A stretch of DNA of 64,000 nt from Hasllibacter sp963833115. Lineage in GTDB: Bacteria; Pseudomonadota; Alphaproteobacteria; Rhodobacterales; Rhodobacteraceae. Positions 7,504-18,643 of the stretch are shown here, one piece after another (the stretch's first letter is position 1; every line of letters begins with the position of its first letter). A program made the translations under genes and the position numbers. Location of the stretch: the NCBI GenBank assembly GCA_963833115.1, contig CAWHWS010000001.1, positions 1-64,000 on the forward strand, in the 5' to 3' direction. The notes below the pieces were generated by a model. The model did not search any database and had not been told where the DNA came from. It saw nothing but the letters and a program-made list of their open reading frames with translations.

Positions 7504-9989
7504 CCCCGCGCCCGCCCCACCGCCGCCAGCACCGCCTCCGCCGTCGCCGGCGCCTGCAGGTCCGGCCAGGCGGGCCCGCAGGCCGCGCACGCGTCCTCCA
7601 GCGCCAGGAACGCGCCGATCCCCAGCATCAGGGGCGGCTCGCCCACCGCCTTGGACCGGTGGACCGTGTTCTCCGGGTTCGGCCTGTCCCAGAGGTCCAC
7701 GTTAAAGACGCGCGGGCGGTCCGAGCAGGCCGGGATCTTGTAGGTCGACGGCGCGTGCGTCGAGAGCCGGCCCGCCGCGTCCCAGACCAGCTCCTCGGTC
7801 GTGAGCCACCCCGCGCCCTGGACGTACCCGCCCTCGATCTGGCCCACGTCCAGCGCGGGGTTCAGCGACGCGCCCGCGTCGTGCAGCAGGTCGGCGCGCA
7901 GGATGCGGTTCTCCCCGGTCAGGGTGTCGATCACCACCTCCGTCACCCCGCACCCGTAAGCGAAGTAGTAGAACGGCCGCCCGCGCCCGGCCTCGCGGTC
8001 CCAGACGATGTCCGGCGTGCGGTAGAACCCCGTCGCCGAGAGCTGCACCCGGTTGGCGTAGGCGAGCCGCACCGCGTCCGCGAACGCGATCCGCGCGCCG
8101 GGCAGGCCGACCGTCCCGCCCGCGAACTCGATCTCCGACGCCTCGCGCCCGGCCGCGGCCGCGATCAGGCCCCGCATCCCGTCTCCGCCGCCCATCGGCA
8201 TCGCGTGGTCCTCTCCGGCCGTCACGAGGAAGTCCGCGATCCGCCCCCGGATCGTCTCGCAGGCCGCGAGCACCGCCATCCCGTTCAGGTCCGCGCCCGA
8301 GGACGCCGCCGTGGCGGAGGTGTTGGGCACCTTGCCCGTGTCCGTCGCCGTGATCCGCACCGCGCCGACGTCCAGCCCGAACGCCCCCGCCGCCACCTGG
8401 CTGACCTTCCGGAACAGGCCCTGGCCCATCTCCGTCCCGCCATGGTTCATCGCGATGGACCCGTCCTGGTAGACGTGCACCAGCGCCCCGGCCTGGTTGA
8501 GATGCGTGAGCGTGAAGCTTATCCCGAACTTCACCGGGCTGAACGCCAGCCCGCGCTTCAATACCCGGTGCGAGGCGTTCCAATCCTCCGCCGCCGCCCG
8601 CCGCTCGGCGTAGCGGGCCGTCTGCAGGAGCCGCGCCGTCATGTCGCCCAGCACGAAGTCCGTCACCGGCATCCCGTAATGCGTGCGCCCGCCCGGCCCG
8701 CGCACCTCCGGCGCGCGCCCCTCGACCGCCCCGACCGACCCGCGCGAGGCGACGTCCACGCCCGCCTCCGGCACCTCCACCCCGTGCGCCTCGCTCTCGA
8801 CATGCCCGCCGGGCACCCGCTCGGCGTAGTAGTTGCGCCGGCGCAGCTCGGCCGGGTCCATCCCCAGCTCGCGCGCCACATGGGTCATCACCCGCTCGAT
8901 CCCGAGCATCCCCTGCGGCCCGCCGAACCCCCGGAACGCCGTGTTCGACTGCGTGTCCGTGCGCAGCCGGTGGCTCTCGATGCGCATCGCCCCGATGTCG
9001 TAGGCGTTGTCCGCGTGCAGCATCGCCCGGTCGGCGACGGGAAGCGACAGGTCCTGCGCCCACCCGCAGCGCACCAGGTGCACGAAATCCACCGCCAGCA
9101 CGCGCCCGTCCTCGTCGAACCCGGCGCGGTAGCTCACGCGCATGTCGTGCCGCTTGCCCGTCACGACCATGTCGTCGTCCCGGTCGTAGCGCATCTTCAC
9201 GGGCTTGCCCGTGGCCGCCGCGATCACGGCGCAGGCCACGGCGAGCGCGTTGCCCTGCGATTCCTTGCCGCCGAAGCCGCCGCCCATGCGCCGCACCTCC
9301 ACCCGCACGGCGTGCATCGGCACGCCCAGCGCCTCGGCGACCTTGTGCTGGATCTCCGTCGGGTGCTGCGACGACGAATGCACAAGCATGTCGCCATCTT
9401 CCTGGGGCACGGCCAAGGCCGTCTGCCCCTCGAGGTAGAAGTGCTCCTGCCCTCCGACCTCCAGCACGCCCTCCACGCGCCGGGGCGCCGCCGCCAGCGC
9501 CGCCTCCACGTCCCCGTCCGACCAGACCCGCGGCCCCCCGTCGAAGTGCCGGTCCCCCGCCGCCAGCGCCTGGTCCACCGTCAGCACCGCCTCGCGCGGC
9601 TCGTAATCCACCTCCGCCAGCCGCGCCGCCCGCCGCGCCGCCAGGTGGCTGTCCGCCGCGACGACGAAAACCGGCTGCCCCATATAGCGGACCTCCCCAT
9701 CCGCCAGCAGCGGCTCGTCGTGGATCGAGGGCGAGACGTCGTTGGCGAACGGTAGGTCCGCCGCCACCATCACGGCGCGCACCCCCGGCGCCGCCCGCAC
9801 CGCGTCCAGCCCCACCGCCCCCAACACGGCCGAGGCGTGCGCCGACAGCCCGAACGCCAGGTGCAGGCACCCCGCCGGCACCGGGATGTCGTCGACGTAG
9901 CGCGCCGCGCCCGCCACGTGCACGTGCGCCGCGTCGTGGGGCAGGGCGGCGCCGACCGCGTCCGGGCGCTCCTCGGCGGTGTCCTTCAT
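7500..9989 (-). CDS. xdhB: Xanthine dehydrogenase molybdopterin-binding subunit
   Basis: An 829-residue large subunit of the xanthine/hypoxanthine dehydrogenase heterodimer; it oxidises purines to urate. Moco-binding motifs include GGGFGGKESQ, FRGFGGPQGMLG and GGTEMGQGL. The catalytic Glu lies in KAVGEPPLML near the C-terminus. The ATG at 9989 overlaps the xdhA stop by 4 bases. The protein is about 50 residues longer than the usual 770-780. The excess sits near residues 397-433, between NYYAERVPGGH and THYGMPVTDF, where an Ala/Gly/Val/Arg-rich stretch interrupts a conserved region. Confidence 0.94.
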   Translation of the reverse strand: MKDTAEERPDAVGAALPHDAAHVHVAGAARYVDDIPVPAGCLHLAFGLSAHASAVLGAVGLDAVRAAPGVRAVMVAADLPFANDVSPSIHDEPLLADGEVRYMGQPVFVVAADSHLAARRAARLAEVDYEPREAVLTVDQALAAGDRHFDGGPRVWSDGDVEAALAAAPRRVEGVLEVGGQEHFYLEGQTALAVPQEDGDMLVHSSSQHPTEIQHKVAEALGVPMHAVRVEVRRMGGGFGGKESQGNALAVACAVIAAATGKPVKMRYDRDDDMVVTGKRHDMRVSYRAGFDEDGRVLAVDFVHLVRCGWAQDLSLPVADRAMLHADNAYDIGAMRIESHRLRTDTQSNTAFRGFGGPQGMLGIERVMTHVARELGMDPAELRRRNYYAERVPGGHVESEAHGVEVPEAGVDVASRGSVGAVEGRAPEVRGPGGRTHYGMPVTDFVLGDMTARLLQTARYAERRAAAEDWNASHRVLKRGLAFSPVKFGISFTLTHLNQAGALVHVYQDGSIAMNHGGTEMGQGLFRKVSQVAAGAFGLDVGAVRITATDTGKVPNTSATAASSGADLNGMAVLAACETIRGRIADFLVTAGEDHAMPMGGGDGMRGLIAAAAGREASEIEFAGGTVGLPGARIAFADAVRLAYANRVQLSATGFYRTPDIVWDREAGRGRPFYYFAYGCGVTEVVIDTLTGENRILRADLLHDAGASLNPALDVGQIEGGYVQGAGWLTTEELVWDAAGRLSTHAPSTYKIPACSDRPRVFNVDLWDRPNPENTVHRSKAVGEPPLMLGIGAFLALEDACAACGPAWPDLQAPATAEAVLAAVGRARG

Positions 9990-11542
9990 GCCGTGACCTC
10001 CAGCACCGAGACCGCCTCGCCCTGATCCTCCAGCCACACCCGCAGCAGCATGTTCGCCGCCGCCTCCAGCCGATACCCGGCCGAGGCCCGCATGTCGCTC
10101 ATCGGCGCGAAGTCCTGCCCGTAAAGGGCCATGGCCCCGCGCACCGTCTCCTCCGTCCAGGGCTTGCCGGCCAGCGCCGCCTCCACCGCCGCCGCCCGCT
10201 TCGGCACGCCCGCCATCCCGCCATAGGCGATTCTCGCGTCCATCACCGCCCCGTCCCGCACGCGGATCGAAAAGGCCCCGCACACCGCCGAGATATCCTG
10301 GTCGAACCGTTTGCTGAGCTTGTGGCACCGCAGCCGGTCCGCCTGCCGCGGGATCGTGATCGCCTCCACGAACTCGCCGGGCGCGCGGTCCTGCCTCCCG
10401 TACTCGACGAAGAAGTCCTCCATCGCCACGCTCCGCCGCCGGTCGCCGTGCCGCAGGCGCACGGACGCCCCCAGCGCGATCAGGGCCGGCGGCGAGTCCC
10501 CGATGGGCGAGCCGTTCGCCACGTTCCCCCCGATCGTCGCCGCGCCCCGCACCTGCTCGGACCCGTAGCGCCGCAGCAGCTCGCCCAACGCCGGGTGCAG
10601 CGGCCCCACCGCCGCCCGCACCTCCGCCGCCGTCGCCATCGCCCCGATCCGGATCCCGTCCTCCCCGACCTCGATCCCGCGCAGGTCCTCGCACCCGCCG
10701 AGGAAGCACGCCGTCCCCAGGTCGCGCATCCCCTTCGTCACCCAGAGCCCGACGTCCGTCGCGCCCGCCACCAGCGTCGCCTCGGGGTTCGCCGCGTACC
10801 ACGCCGCCAGCTCGTCCGCCGAGCCGGGCCGCACCCATCCCTCGCCGCCCGCGCCGCCGCCCTCGCCGGAGGCGCCGGTGCCGGAGAGCGGATCGGTGTG
10901 GCCCCAGTCGGCATCGCTCGCGGCATAGCCACCGCGACCGATGCCGCCCCGGACTTGCTCCGGGGCCCCGCCGTCATGCTCCGCTCCCTCGCCCCCAATC
11001 GCCCCCGGATCCGCGGGGCCCCGGCTCGAGGCCGGGGCGGCGTCCGCCAGGAACCGCGAATCGTCCATCCACCCCGGCACCGGCGCCCGCGCCGCGTCCT
11101 CCGCCGCCCGCACGATCGGCGCGTATCCGGTGCACCGGCACAGGCACCCCGCGAGCTGGTCGTCATGGTCCCGCGCGCCGTTGGCGTGCGCCGCCGCCAT
11201 CGTCACCACGATCCCCGGCGTGCAGAACCCGCATTGCGACCCGTGCCGCGCCACCATCGCCTCCTGCACCGGATGGACCTCGCCTCCCGGGCCGGCCACC
11301 CCCTCGACCGTGCGGATTGCCGCGCCGTCGATCTGCGGCAGGAACAGGATGCACGCGTTGAGCGCCCGCCGCCCCCGCGCGTCCGTCACGATCACCGAGC
11401 AGGCGCCGCAATCGCCCTCGTTGCAGCCCTCCTTGGTCCCCGTCAGGCCCCGCCGCTCGCGCAGCCAGTCCAGGAGCGTGACCGTGGCCGGCACGTCATC
11501 GAGCGCGATCCGCTCGCCGTTGAGGTGGAACGCGATTCCCAT
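9986..11542 (-). CDS. xdhA: Xanthine dehydrogenase small subunit (2Fe-2S and FAD domains)
   Basis: A 518-residue subunit that passes electrons from the Moco site to NAD+. The ferredoxin-like domain has GCNEGDCGACSV. The second 2Fe-2S domain has CGFCTPGIV and CLCRCTGYAP. The FAD domain has LVAGATDVGLWVT and GGNVANGSPIGDSPPAL. A linker of about 60 residues (about 168-230) between the iron-sulfur and FAD domains is unusually long and Gly/Ala-rich. Part of it (10943-11041) is a GC palindromic repeat read in frame. The ATG at 11542 starts MGIAFHLNGERIALDD at the expected family start. Confidence 0.94.
   Translation of the reverse strand: MGIAFHLNGERIALDDVPATVTLLDWLRERRGLTGTKEGCNEGDCGACSVIVTDARGRRALNACILFLPQIDGAAIRTVEGVAGPGGEVHPVQEAMVARHGSQCGFCTPGIVVTMAAAHANGARDHDDQLAGCLCRCTGYAPIVRAAEDAARAPVPGWMDDSRFLADAAPASSRGPADPGAIGGEGAEHDGGAPEQVRGGIGRGGYAASDADWGHTDPLSGTGASGEGGGAGGEGWVRPGSADELAAWYAANPEATLVAGATDVGLWVTKGMRDLGTACFLGGCEDLRGIEVGEDGIRIGAMATAAEVRAAVGPLHPALGELLRRYGSEQVRGAATIGGNVANGSPIGDSPPALIALGASVRLRHGDRRRSVAMEDFFVEYGRQDRAPGEFVEAITIPRQADRLRCHKLSKRFDQDISAVCGAFSIRVRDGAVMDARIAYGGMAGVPKRAAAVEAALAGKPWTEETVRGAMALYGQDFAPMSDMRASAGYRLEAAANMLLRVWLEDQGEAVSVLEVTA
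10943..11041. repeat. GC palindromic repeat, copy A, inside xdhA
   Basis: The two arms are 10943-10970 (plus strand GCCGCCCCGGAC, then TTGCTCC, then GGGGCCCCG) and 11014-11041 (the inverse, with four mismatches). They flank a 43-base centre. The same 28-base arm occurs in dnaE (14798-14825) and next to hisG (20372-20399 with an inverted arm at 20424-20452). Inside xdhA it keeps the frame open and encodes part of the interdomain linker (AAPASSRGPA on the coding strand). Confidence 0.75.
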
Positions 11543-11764
11543 GGGGCTCGCCCCGCCGCCTTCTGTGCGCGGCCGCCCGGCCGCGCCCCCGGCCCGATGC
11601 GACGTAAAGCGCGGGAGCGATCCGACTGAACCCCCGCGCGCCCCGATGCGCAAGGGCGCGCGCCGCCGCGCCCCGGCCGCGCCCCCGCGTCCGCCCGCCA
11701 TCCGTCCACAGGTTTCCGTCCCGCCGCCGTTCCGCGCCGCCCCCGCCGCGCCTATCCTTCCCCC

Positions 11765-12135
11765 ATGCCCGACTCCCCCGCCTGGCGCCCGGCCGCGCTT
11801 CACCACGTCCAGATCGCGATGCCGCCCGGCGGGGAGGACGCCGCGCGCGCCTTCTACGGCGGCGCCCTCGGCCTGACCGAGGCGCCCAAGCCCGCCATCC
11901 TCGCGCCCCGCGGCGGCCTCTGGTTCGAGGACGGCGCCCTGCGCGTCCATCTCGGCGTCGAGGAGGGGCACGCCCCCGCCCGCAAGGCGCATCCGGCCCT
12001 CGCGGTCCCGGACCTCGCCGCCGCCCGCGCCCGCCTCGCCGCGCACGCGCCGACCGCGCCCGAGGCGCTGCCGGGCCTCGCCCGCTTCTACGTGGCCGAC
12101 CCGTTCGGCAACCGCATCGAGATCGTGGAGACCCG

Positions 12136-12139
<4 letters not shown>
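11765..12139 (+). CDS. VOC-family (glyoxalase/bleomycin-resistance fold) protein
   Basis: A 124-residue single-module VOC protein. Family features are the opening LHHVQIAMPPGGEDAARAFY (His in the first strand, then the FY pair), RGGLWFEDGALRVHLGVEE, HPALAVPDLAAARARL, and the terminal FYVADPFGNRIEIVE, whose Glu is a metal ligand in active members. The stop overlaps the dnaE start (ATGA), so it is probably translated with dnaE. The substrate is unknown; it could be a lyase or dioxygenase-like enzyme. Confidence 0.85.
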
Positions 12140-15759
<3,620 letters not shown>

Positions 15760-15765
15760 CGAAAT

Positions 15766-16716
15766 ATGTCGAAAGTAACTGATCAAGTGATCCAGGAGCG
15801 TGTGCTGCGTGCTGCGGGCGGACTACCGATGTACGTCCTTGCAGATGATGTCACGACGCTACGAAAGTCCATTCAGGATAAACTGGCTGGCTCTCACACT
15901 GCGACGGTCGAATACGTCGTCATTAAGTTATCTTCAGCAATCGAGCAACTTGGCCGCGCGTTGGTAAAGGAACTCATCGATAAGGGAATCGCTTCGAACA
16001 AGGCTGTGAACTCCATATTGAAGGGGGTGACCATCGATCTGGACATAGCCCGATCAATCGTAGAAAATCGCTATAGTATTGGAGATATTGCGTCGGTCAC
16101 AATGAACGTTTCTCGAGTAGATCAATTCATGTCCCCTATCGAAGCACTCGACCCAGATTTTCGTGACGATCTCTCCACTATAGCTGAACTCTGGACCGAA
16201 GACGCTTCCAACGAGAGAGCGCCAATAATTCACAATTTGGATGAGCTGTTAAAAATACTTGCTAATATGTTTGCCGTGCGAAACTCGGTGGTTCACGACT
16301 GGAGTAGATTAGATAGCGCCGGCAGGTATACCATCGATGAGTATTTTGACGCTGTTCTTAGTCTAATTGAGGCGTCGGGTTGGATAGTCATTAAGCGAAC
16401 TGATGGAACGCAGGCGCGCACCCAAACTCAAATGAATTTGAGCGCGCATGAAAAGGCTAGCGAAGCAGATAAGAATCTATGCTTTTCGTTTGTACGGCTT
16501 GTCGATGTCGCCTCATTGCAGGAGGAGCTACAGAACGAACTCATTGAATCGGCACGAAACTTCTTTCATCATCACTCGGTGGCGGCATCGATCTGGTGTG
16601 CGGGTGGCTCGATGAGTGGGGCCGTGTATGCTCTACGTCGTGCTGAGCTAGCCGACAAATACGCTGCAGAGTTGGACGATCTAACGGCCACCATTGAGCA
16701 CATTTTTCAAGGCTAA
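15766..16716 (+). CDS. Low-GC orphan protein with HEPN-like motif and C-terminal LprI-like (DUF1311) region
   Basis: A 316-residue protein, all helical in appearance, with no signal peptide. GC content and codon use (many AAT, TTA, GAT, ATA) differ sharply from all neighbours, which indicates recent transfer. Residues 156-210 contain NLDELLKILANMFAVRNSVVHDW; R172-N-x3-H177 fits the R-x4-6-H motif of HEPN ribonuclease domains. Residues about 220-308 resemble LprI/DUF1311: TQMNLSAHEKASEADKNL, then a GGSM block and ALRRAELADKYAAEL, although the usual cysteines are mostly absent. The ATG is 6 bases after the dnaE stop and GGAG at 15753-15756 serves as ribosome-binding site. The function is unknown; RNase/toxin or defence roles are inference only. 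Confidence 0.8.
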   Translation: MSKVTDQVIQERVLRAAGGLPMYVLADDVTTLRKSIQDKLAGSHTATVEYVVIKLSSAIEQLGRALVKELIDKGIASNKAVNSILKGVTIDLDIARSIVENRYSIGDIASVTMNVSRVDQFMSPIEALDPDFRDDLSTIAELWTEDASNERAPIIHNLDELLKILANMFAVRNSVVHDWSRLDSAGRYTIDEYFDAVLSLIEASGWIVIKRTDGTQARTQTQMNLSAHEKASEADKNLCFSFVRLVDVASLQEELQNELIESARNFFHHHSVAASIWCAGGSMSGAVYALRRAELADKYAAELDDLTATIEHIFQG

Positions 16717-16731
16717 AGCCTCGAAACGAAC

Positions 16732-16800
16732 CGTAGGGTGCGTGTTCACACGCACCGCCCCCCGCCATTCCTACCGATGCGTGAAATCACGCACCCTACG
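16732..16800. repeat. Palindromic repeat with GTAGGGTGCGTG arms
   Basis: CGTAGGGTGCGTG at 16732-16744 is matched by its perfect inverse CACGCACCCTACG at 16788-16800. Each end carries its own smaller hairpin (GTGCGTG with CACGCAC on the left, GCGTGA with TCACGC on the right), giving a two-headed structure of 69 bases. It begins 15 bases after the stop of the low-GC gene and ends 16 bases before the slyX stop, so it lies between convergent genes and may end transcription from both sides. Similar GTAGGGTGCGTG elements are widespread REP-like repeats in proteobacteria, as I recall. Confidence 0.7.
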
Positions 16801-16816
16801 CCGCCCCGACGCTCTC

Positions 16817-17011
16817 TCACCAATGCGGCGGCCGCTCGTCCCCCATGACCACCCCGCCGCCGCCCTCCGCGGCGCGGCCGCGCGCCTCGGCGGTCAGGCG
16901 CTCGACGGCGCCCCGCAGCGCGCGCAGCTCGGCGTCCTGGCGGGCGATCATGGAGGACAGCTCCGCCACCTCCCGCTCCAGCCAGGCCAGCCGTTCCTCG
17001 GTCTCGCTCAC
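16817..17011 (-). CDS. slyX: SlyX family protein
   Basis: A short coiled-coil protein of 64 residues. It has ERLAWLEREVAELSSMIARQ in the first half, and it ends in GDERPPHW, the conserved C-terminal tail of SlyX (usually RPPHY). The GTG at 17011 (VSETEERLAWL) gives the normal size; upstream in-frame codons run through a repeat element and are unlikely to be translated. The molecular role of SlyX is unknown. It is divergent from hisS, and the repeat at 17041-17093 lies in the shared promoter region. Confidence 0.85.
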   Translation of the reverse strand: MSETEERLAWLEREVAELSSMIARQDAELRALRGAVERLTAEARGRAAEGGGGVVMGDERPPHW

Positions 17012-17040
17012 CGTTGCGCCTCCGGCCGTTGCTGCGATCA

Positions 17041-17093
17041 GGTCATGCGCATGGGATGTGCATGACCTGTGCATGGGTTCTGCATCCCGCGTG
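17041..17093 (-). repeat. ATGCGCAT-type repeat, copy 1 (slyX/hisS intergenic)
   Basis: Read on the minus strand it runs CACGCGGGATGCA, GAACC, CATGCACAGGTCATGCACATC, then CCATGCGCATGACC (pieces given separately). A second copy at 47108-47160 matches it over about 50 bases with roughly 80 percent identity. The centre contains the palindrome CATGCGCATG (17044-17053) and repeated CATGCAC units. It lies in the 165-base region from which slyX and hisS diverge, so it could be an operator. Confidence 0.6.
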
Positions 17094-17176
17094 CGGGGCC
17101 TCTCGGGCCCCCTCGGGGCCAGTTGCCGCCCTTCCGGCCCCGCGGTAAAGCCCCCGCTCACCCGCCGGAGGGCCCG

Positions 17177-18643
17177 ATGGCCAAGCCCAAGAAGACCCCC
17201 CGCCCGAAGGCCGCCACCCCCCGGGGATTCCAGGACTATTTCGGCGCCGACGTCCGCCGCCGCGACCGCATGCTCCGCGCCATCGCCGAGGTGTACCACC
17301 TCCACGGCTTCGACCCGCTGGAGACGAGCGCCGTCGAAACCGTTGAATCCCTTGGCAAGTTCCTCCCCGACGTCGATCGCCCCAACGCCGGCGTCTTCGC
17401 CTTCCAGGAGGACGGCGCCGAGGACGGCGCCTGGCTCGCCCTGCGCTACGACCTCACCGCCCCCCTCGCGCGCGTCGCCGCCCAGTTCCGGCTCGACCTG
17501 CCCACCCCCTATCGCCGCTACGCCATGGGCCCCGTCTGGCGCAACGAGAAGCCGGGGCCGGGCCGATTCCGCCAGTTCTACCAATGCGATGCCGACACGG
17601 TCGGCAGCGCCTCCCCGGCCGCCGACGCCGAGCTGATCGCCATGCTCGCCGCCGCCCTGGAGGCCGCCGGCATCCCCCGCGGCGACTACGTCGTGAAGAT
17701 CAACGACCGGAAGATCCTCGACGGCATCCTCGACCGCGTCCTCGGCCAGGGCGCCGCCGAGGGCCGGGACGGCATCCTGCGGGCCATCGACAAGTACGAC
17801 AAGTTCGGCGCCGAGGGCGTGCGCCTCCTCCTCGGCCCGGGCCGACGGGACGCCTCCGGCGACGTCACCGCGGGCTGCGGATTAACCGAACCGCAATCGG
17901 ATGCCGTCATATCCTTCCTCGAGGCCGGCCGCGGCACCGACGAGGAGACGCTGAGCGCGCTGGACGACATCGTCGCCGGCTCCGCGATCGGCGCCGAGGG
18001 CGTCGAGGAGCTGCGCGCGATCGCCGCCGCCCTGCGCGCCGCCGGCGTCGACGGCTCCCGCGCCCGGATCGACCCCTCGGTCGTCCGCGGCCTCGGCTAC
18101 TACACCGGCCCCGTCTTCGAGGCGGAGCTCACGCGTGAGATCATGGGCGAGGACGGCCGCCCGCGCGCGTTCGGCTCCGTCGCCGGGGGCGGGCGCTACG
18201 ATGGCCTGGTGGAGCGGTTCACCGGCCAGAAGGTGCCAGCGACCGGCATCTCCATCGGCGTGGACCGCCTCTTGGCCGCTCTCGGCGCCGCGCCGGAGCC
18301 CGCCGGCCCCGTCGTCGTGACCGTGATGGACCGCGCCCGCATGGCCGACTACGCCGCCATGGCCGCCGAGCTCCGCGCCGCCGGCATCCGCGCCGAAGTC
18401 TATCTCGGTAACCCCAAGAGTTTCGGCAACCAGTTGAAATATGCCGATAAACGTGCCGCCCCCGCCGCCGTCATCCAGGGCGCGGACGAGGCCGAGCGCG
18501 ACGTCGTCCAGGTCAAGGACCTCGCCCTGGGCGCCGAGATCGCCCGCACCGCGACCCTGGAGGAATGGAAGGACCAGCCCGCCCAGCGCGAGGTCCCTCG
18601 CGCCGATCTCGTCGCCGCGATCCGCGCGATCCTGGACCGGTGA
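17177..18643 (+). CDS. hisS: Histidyl-tRNA synthetase
   Basis: A 488-residue class II synthetase that charges tRNA-His in the cytoplasm. Visible motifs are TPRGFQDYFG at the start of the core, motif 2 around LALRYDLTAPLAR and YRRYAMGPVWRNEKPGPGRFR, and the histidine-binding GLGYYTGPVFEAEL. GGRYDGLVERF follows in motif 3. The ATG at 17177 (MAKPKKTPRPKAATPRG) has GGAG 8 bases upstream. An earlier in-frame ATG at 17069 falls within the repeat element and adds an unlikely Pro/Arg-rich leader. The stop overlaps the hisZ start. Confidence 0.95.
   Translation: MAKPKKTPRPKAATPRGFQDYFGADVRRRDRMLRAIAEVYHLHGFDPLETSAVETVESLGKFLPDVDRPNAGVFAFQEDGAEDGAWLALRYDLTAPLARVAAQFRLDLPTPYRRYAMGPVWRNEKPGPGRFRQFYQCDADTVGSASPAADAELIAMLAAALEAAGIPRGDYVVKINDRKILDGILDRVLGQGAAEGRDGILRAIDKYDKFGAEGVRLLLGPGRRDASGDVTAGCGLTEPQSDAVISFLEAGRGTDEETLSALDDIVAGSAIGAEGVEELRAIAAALRAAGVDGSRARIDPSVVRGLGYYTGPVFEAELTREIMGEDGRPRAFGSVAGGGRYDGLVERFTGQKVPATGISIGVDRLLAALGAAPEPAGPVVVTVMDRARMADYAAMAAELRAAGIRAEVYLGNPKSFGNQLKYADKRAAPAAVIQGADEAERDVVQVKDLALGAEIARTATLEEWKDQPAQREVPRADLVAAIRAILDR

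Noticed and set aside
11543..11764. A purine-responsive operator before xdhA
   Set aside because: The 222-base divergent region has no clear inverted repeat that I could defend as a regulator site.
17069..17176. An N-terminal extension of HisS
   Set aside because: It would translate a DNA repeat found elsewhere (47108-47160) and a Pro/Arg leader; the ATG at 17177 has a ribosome-binding site and fits the family.
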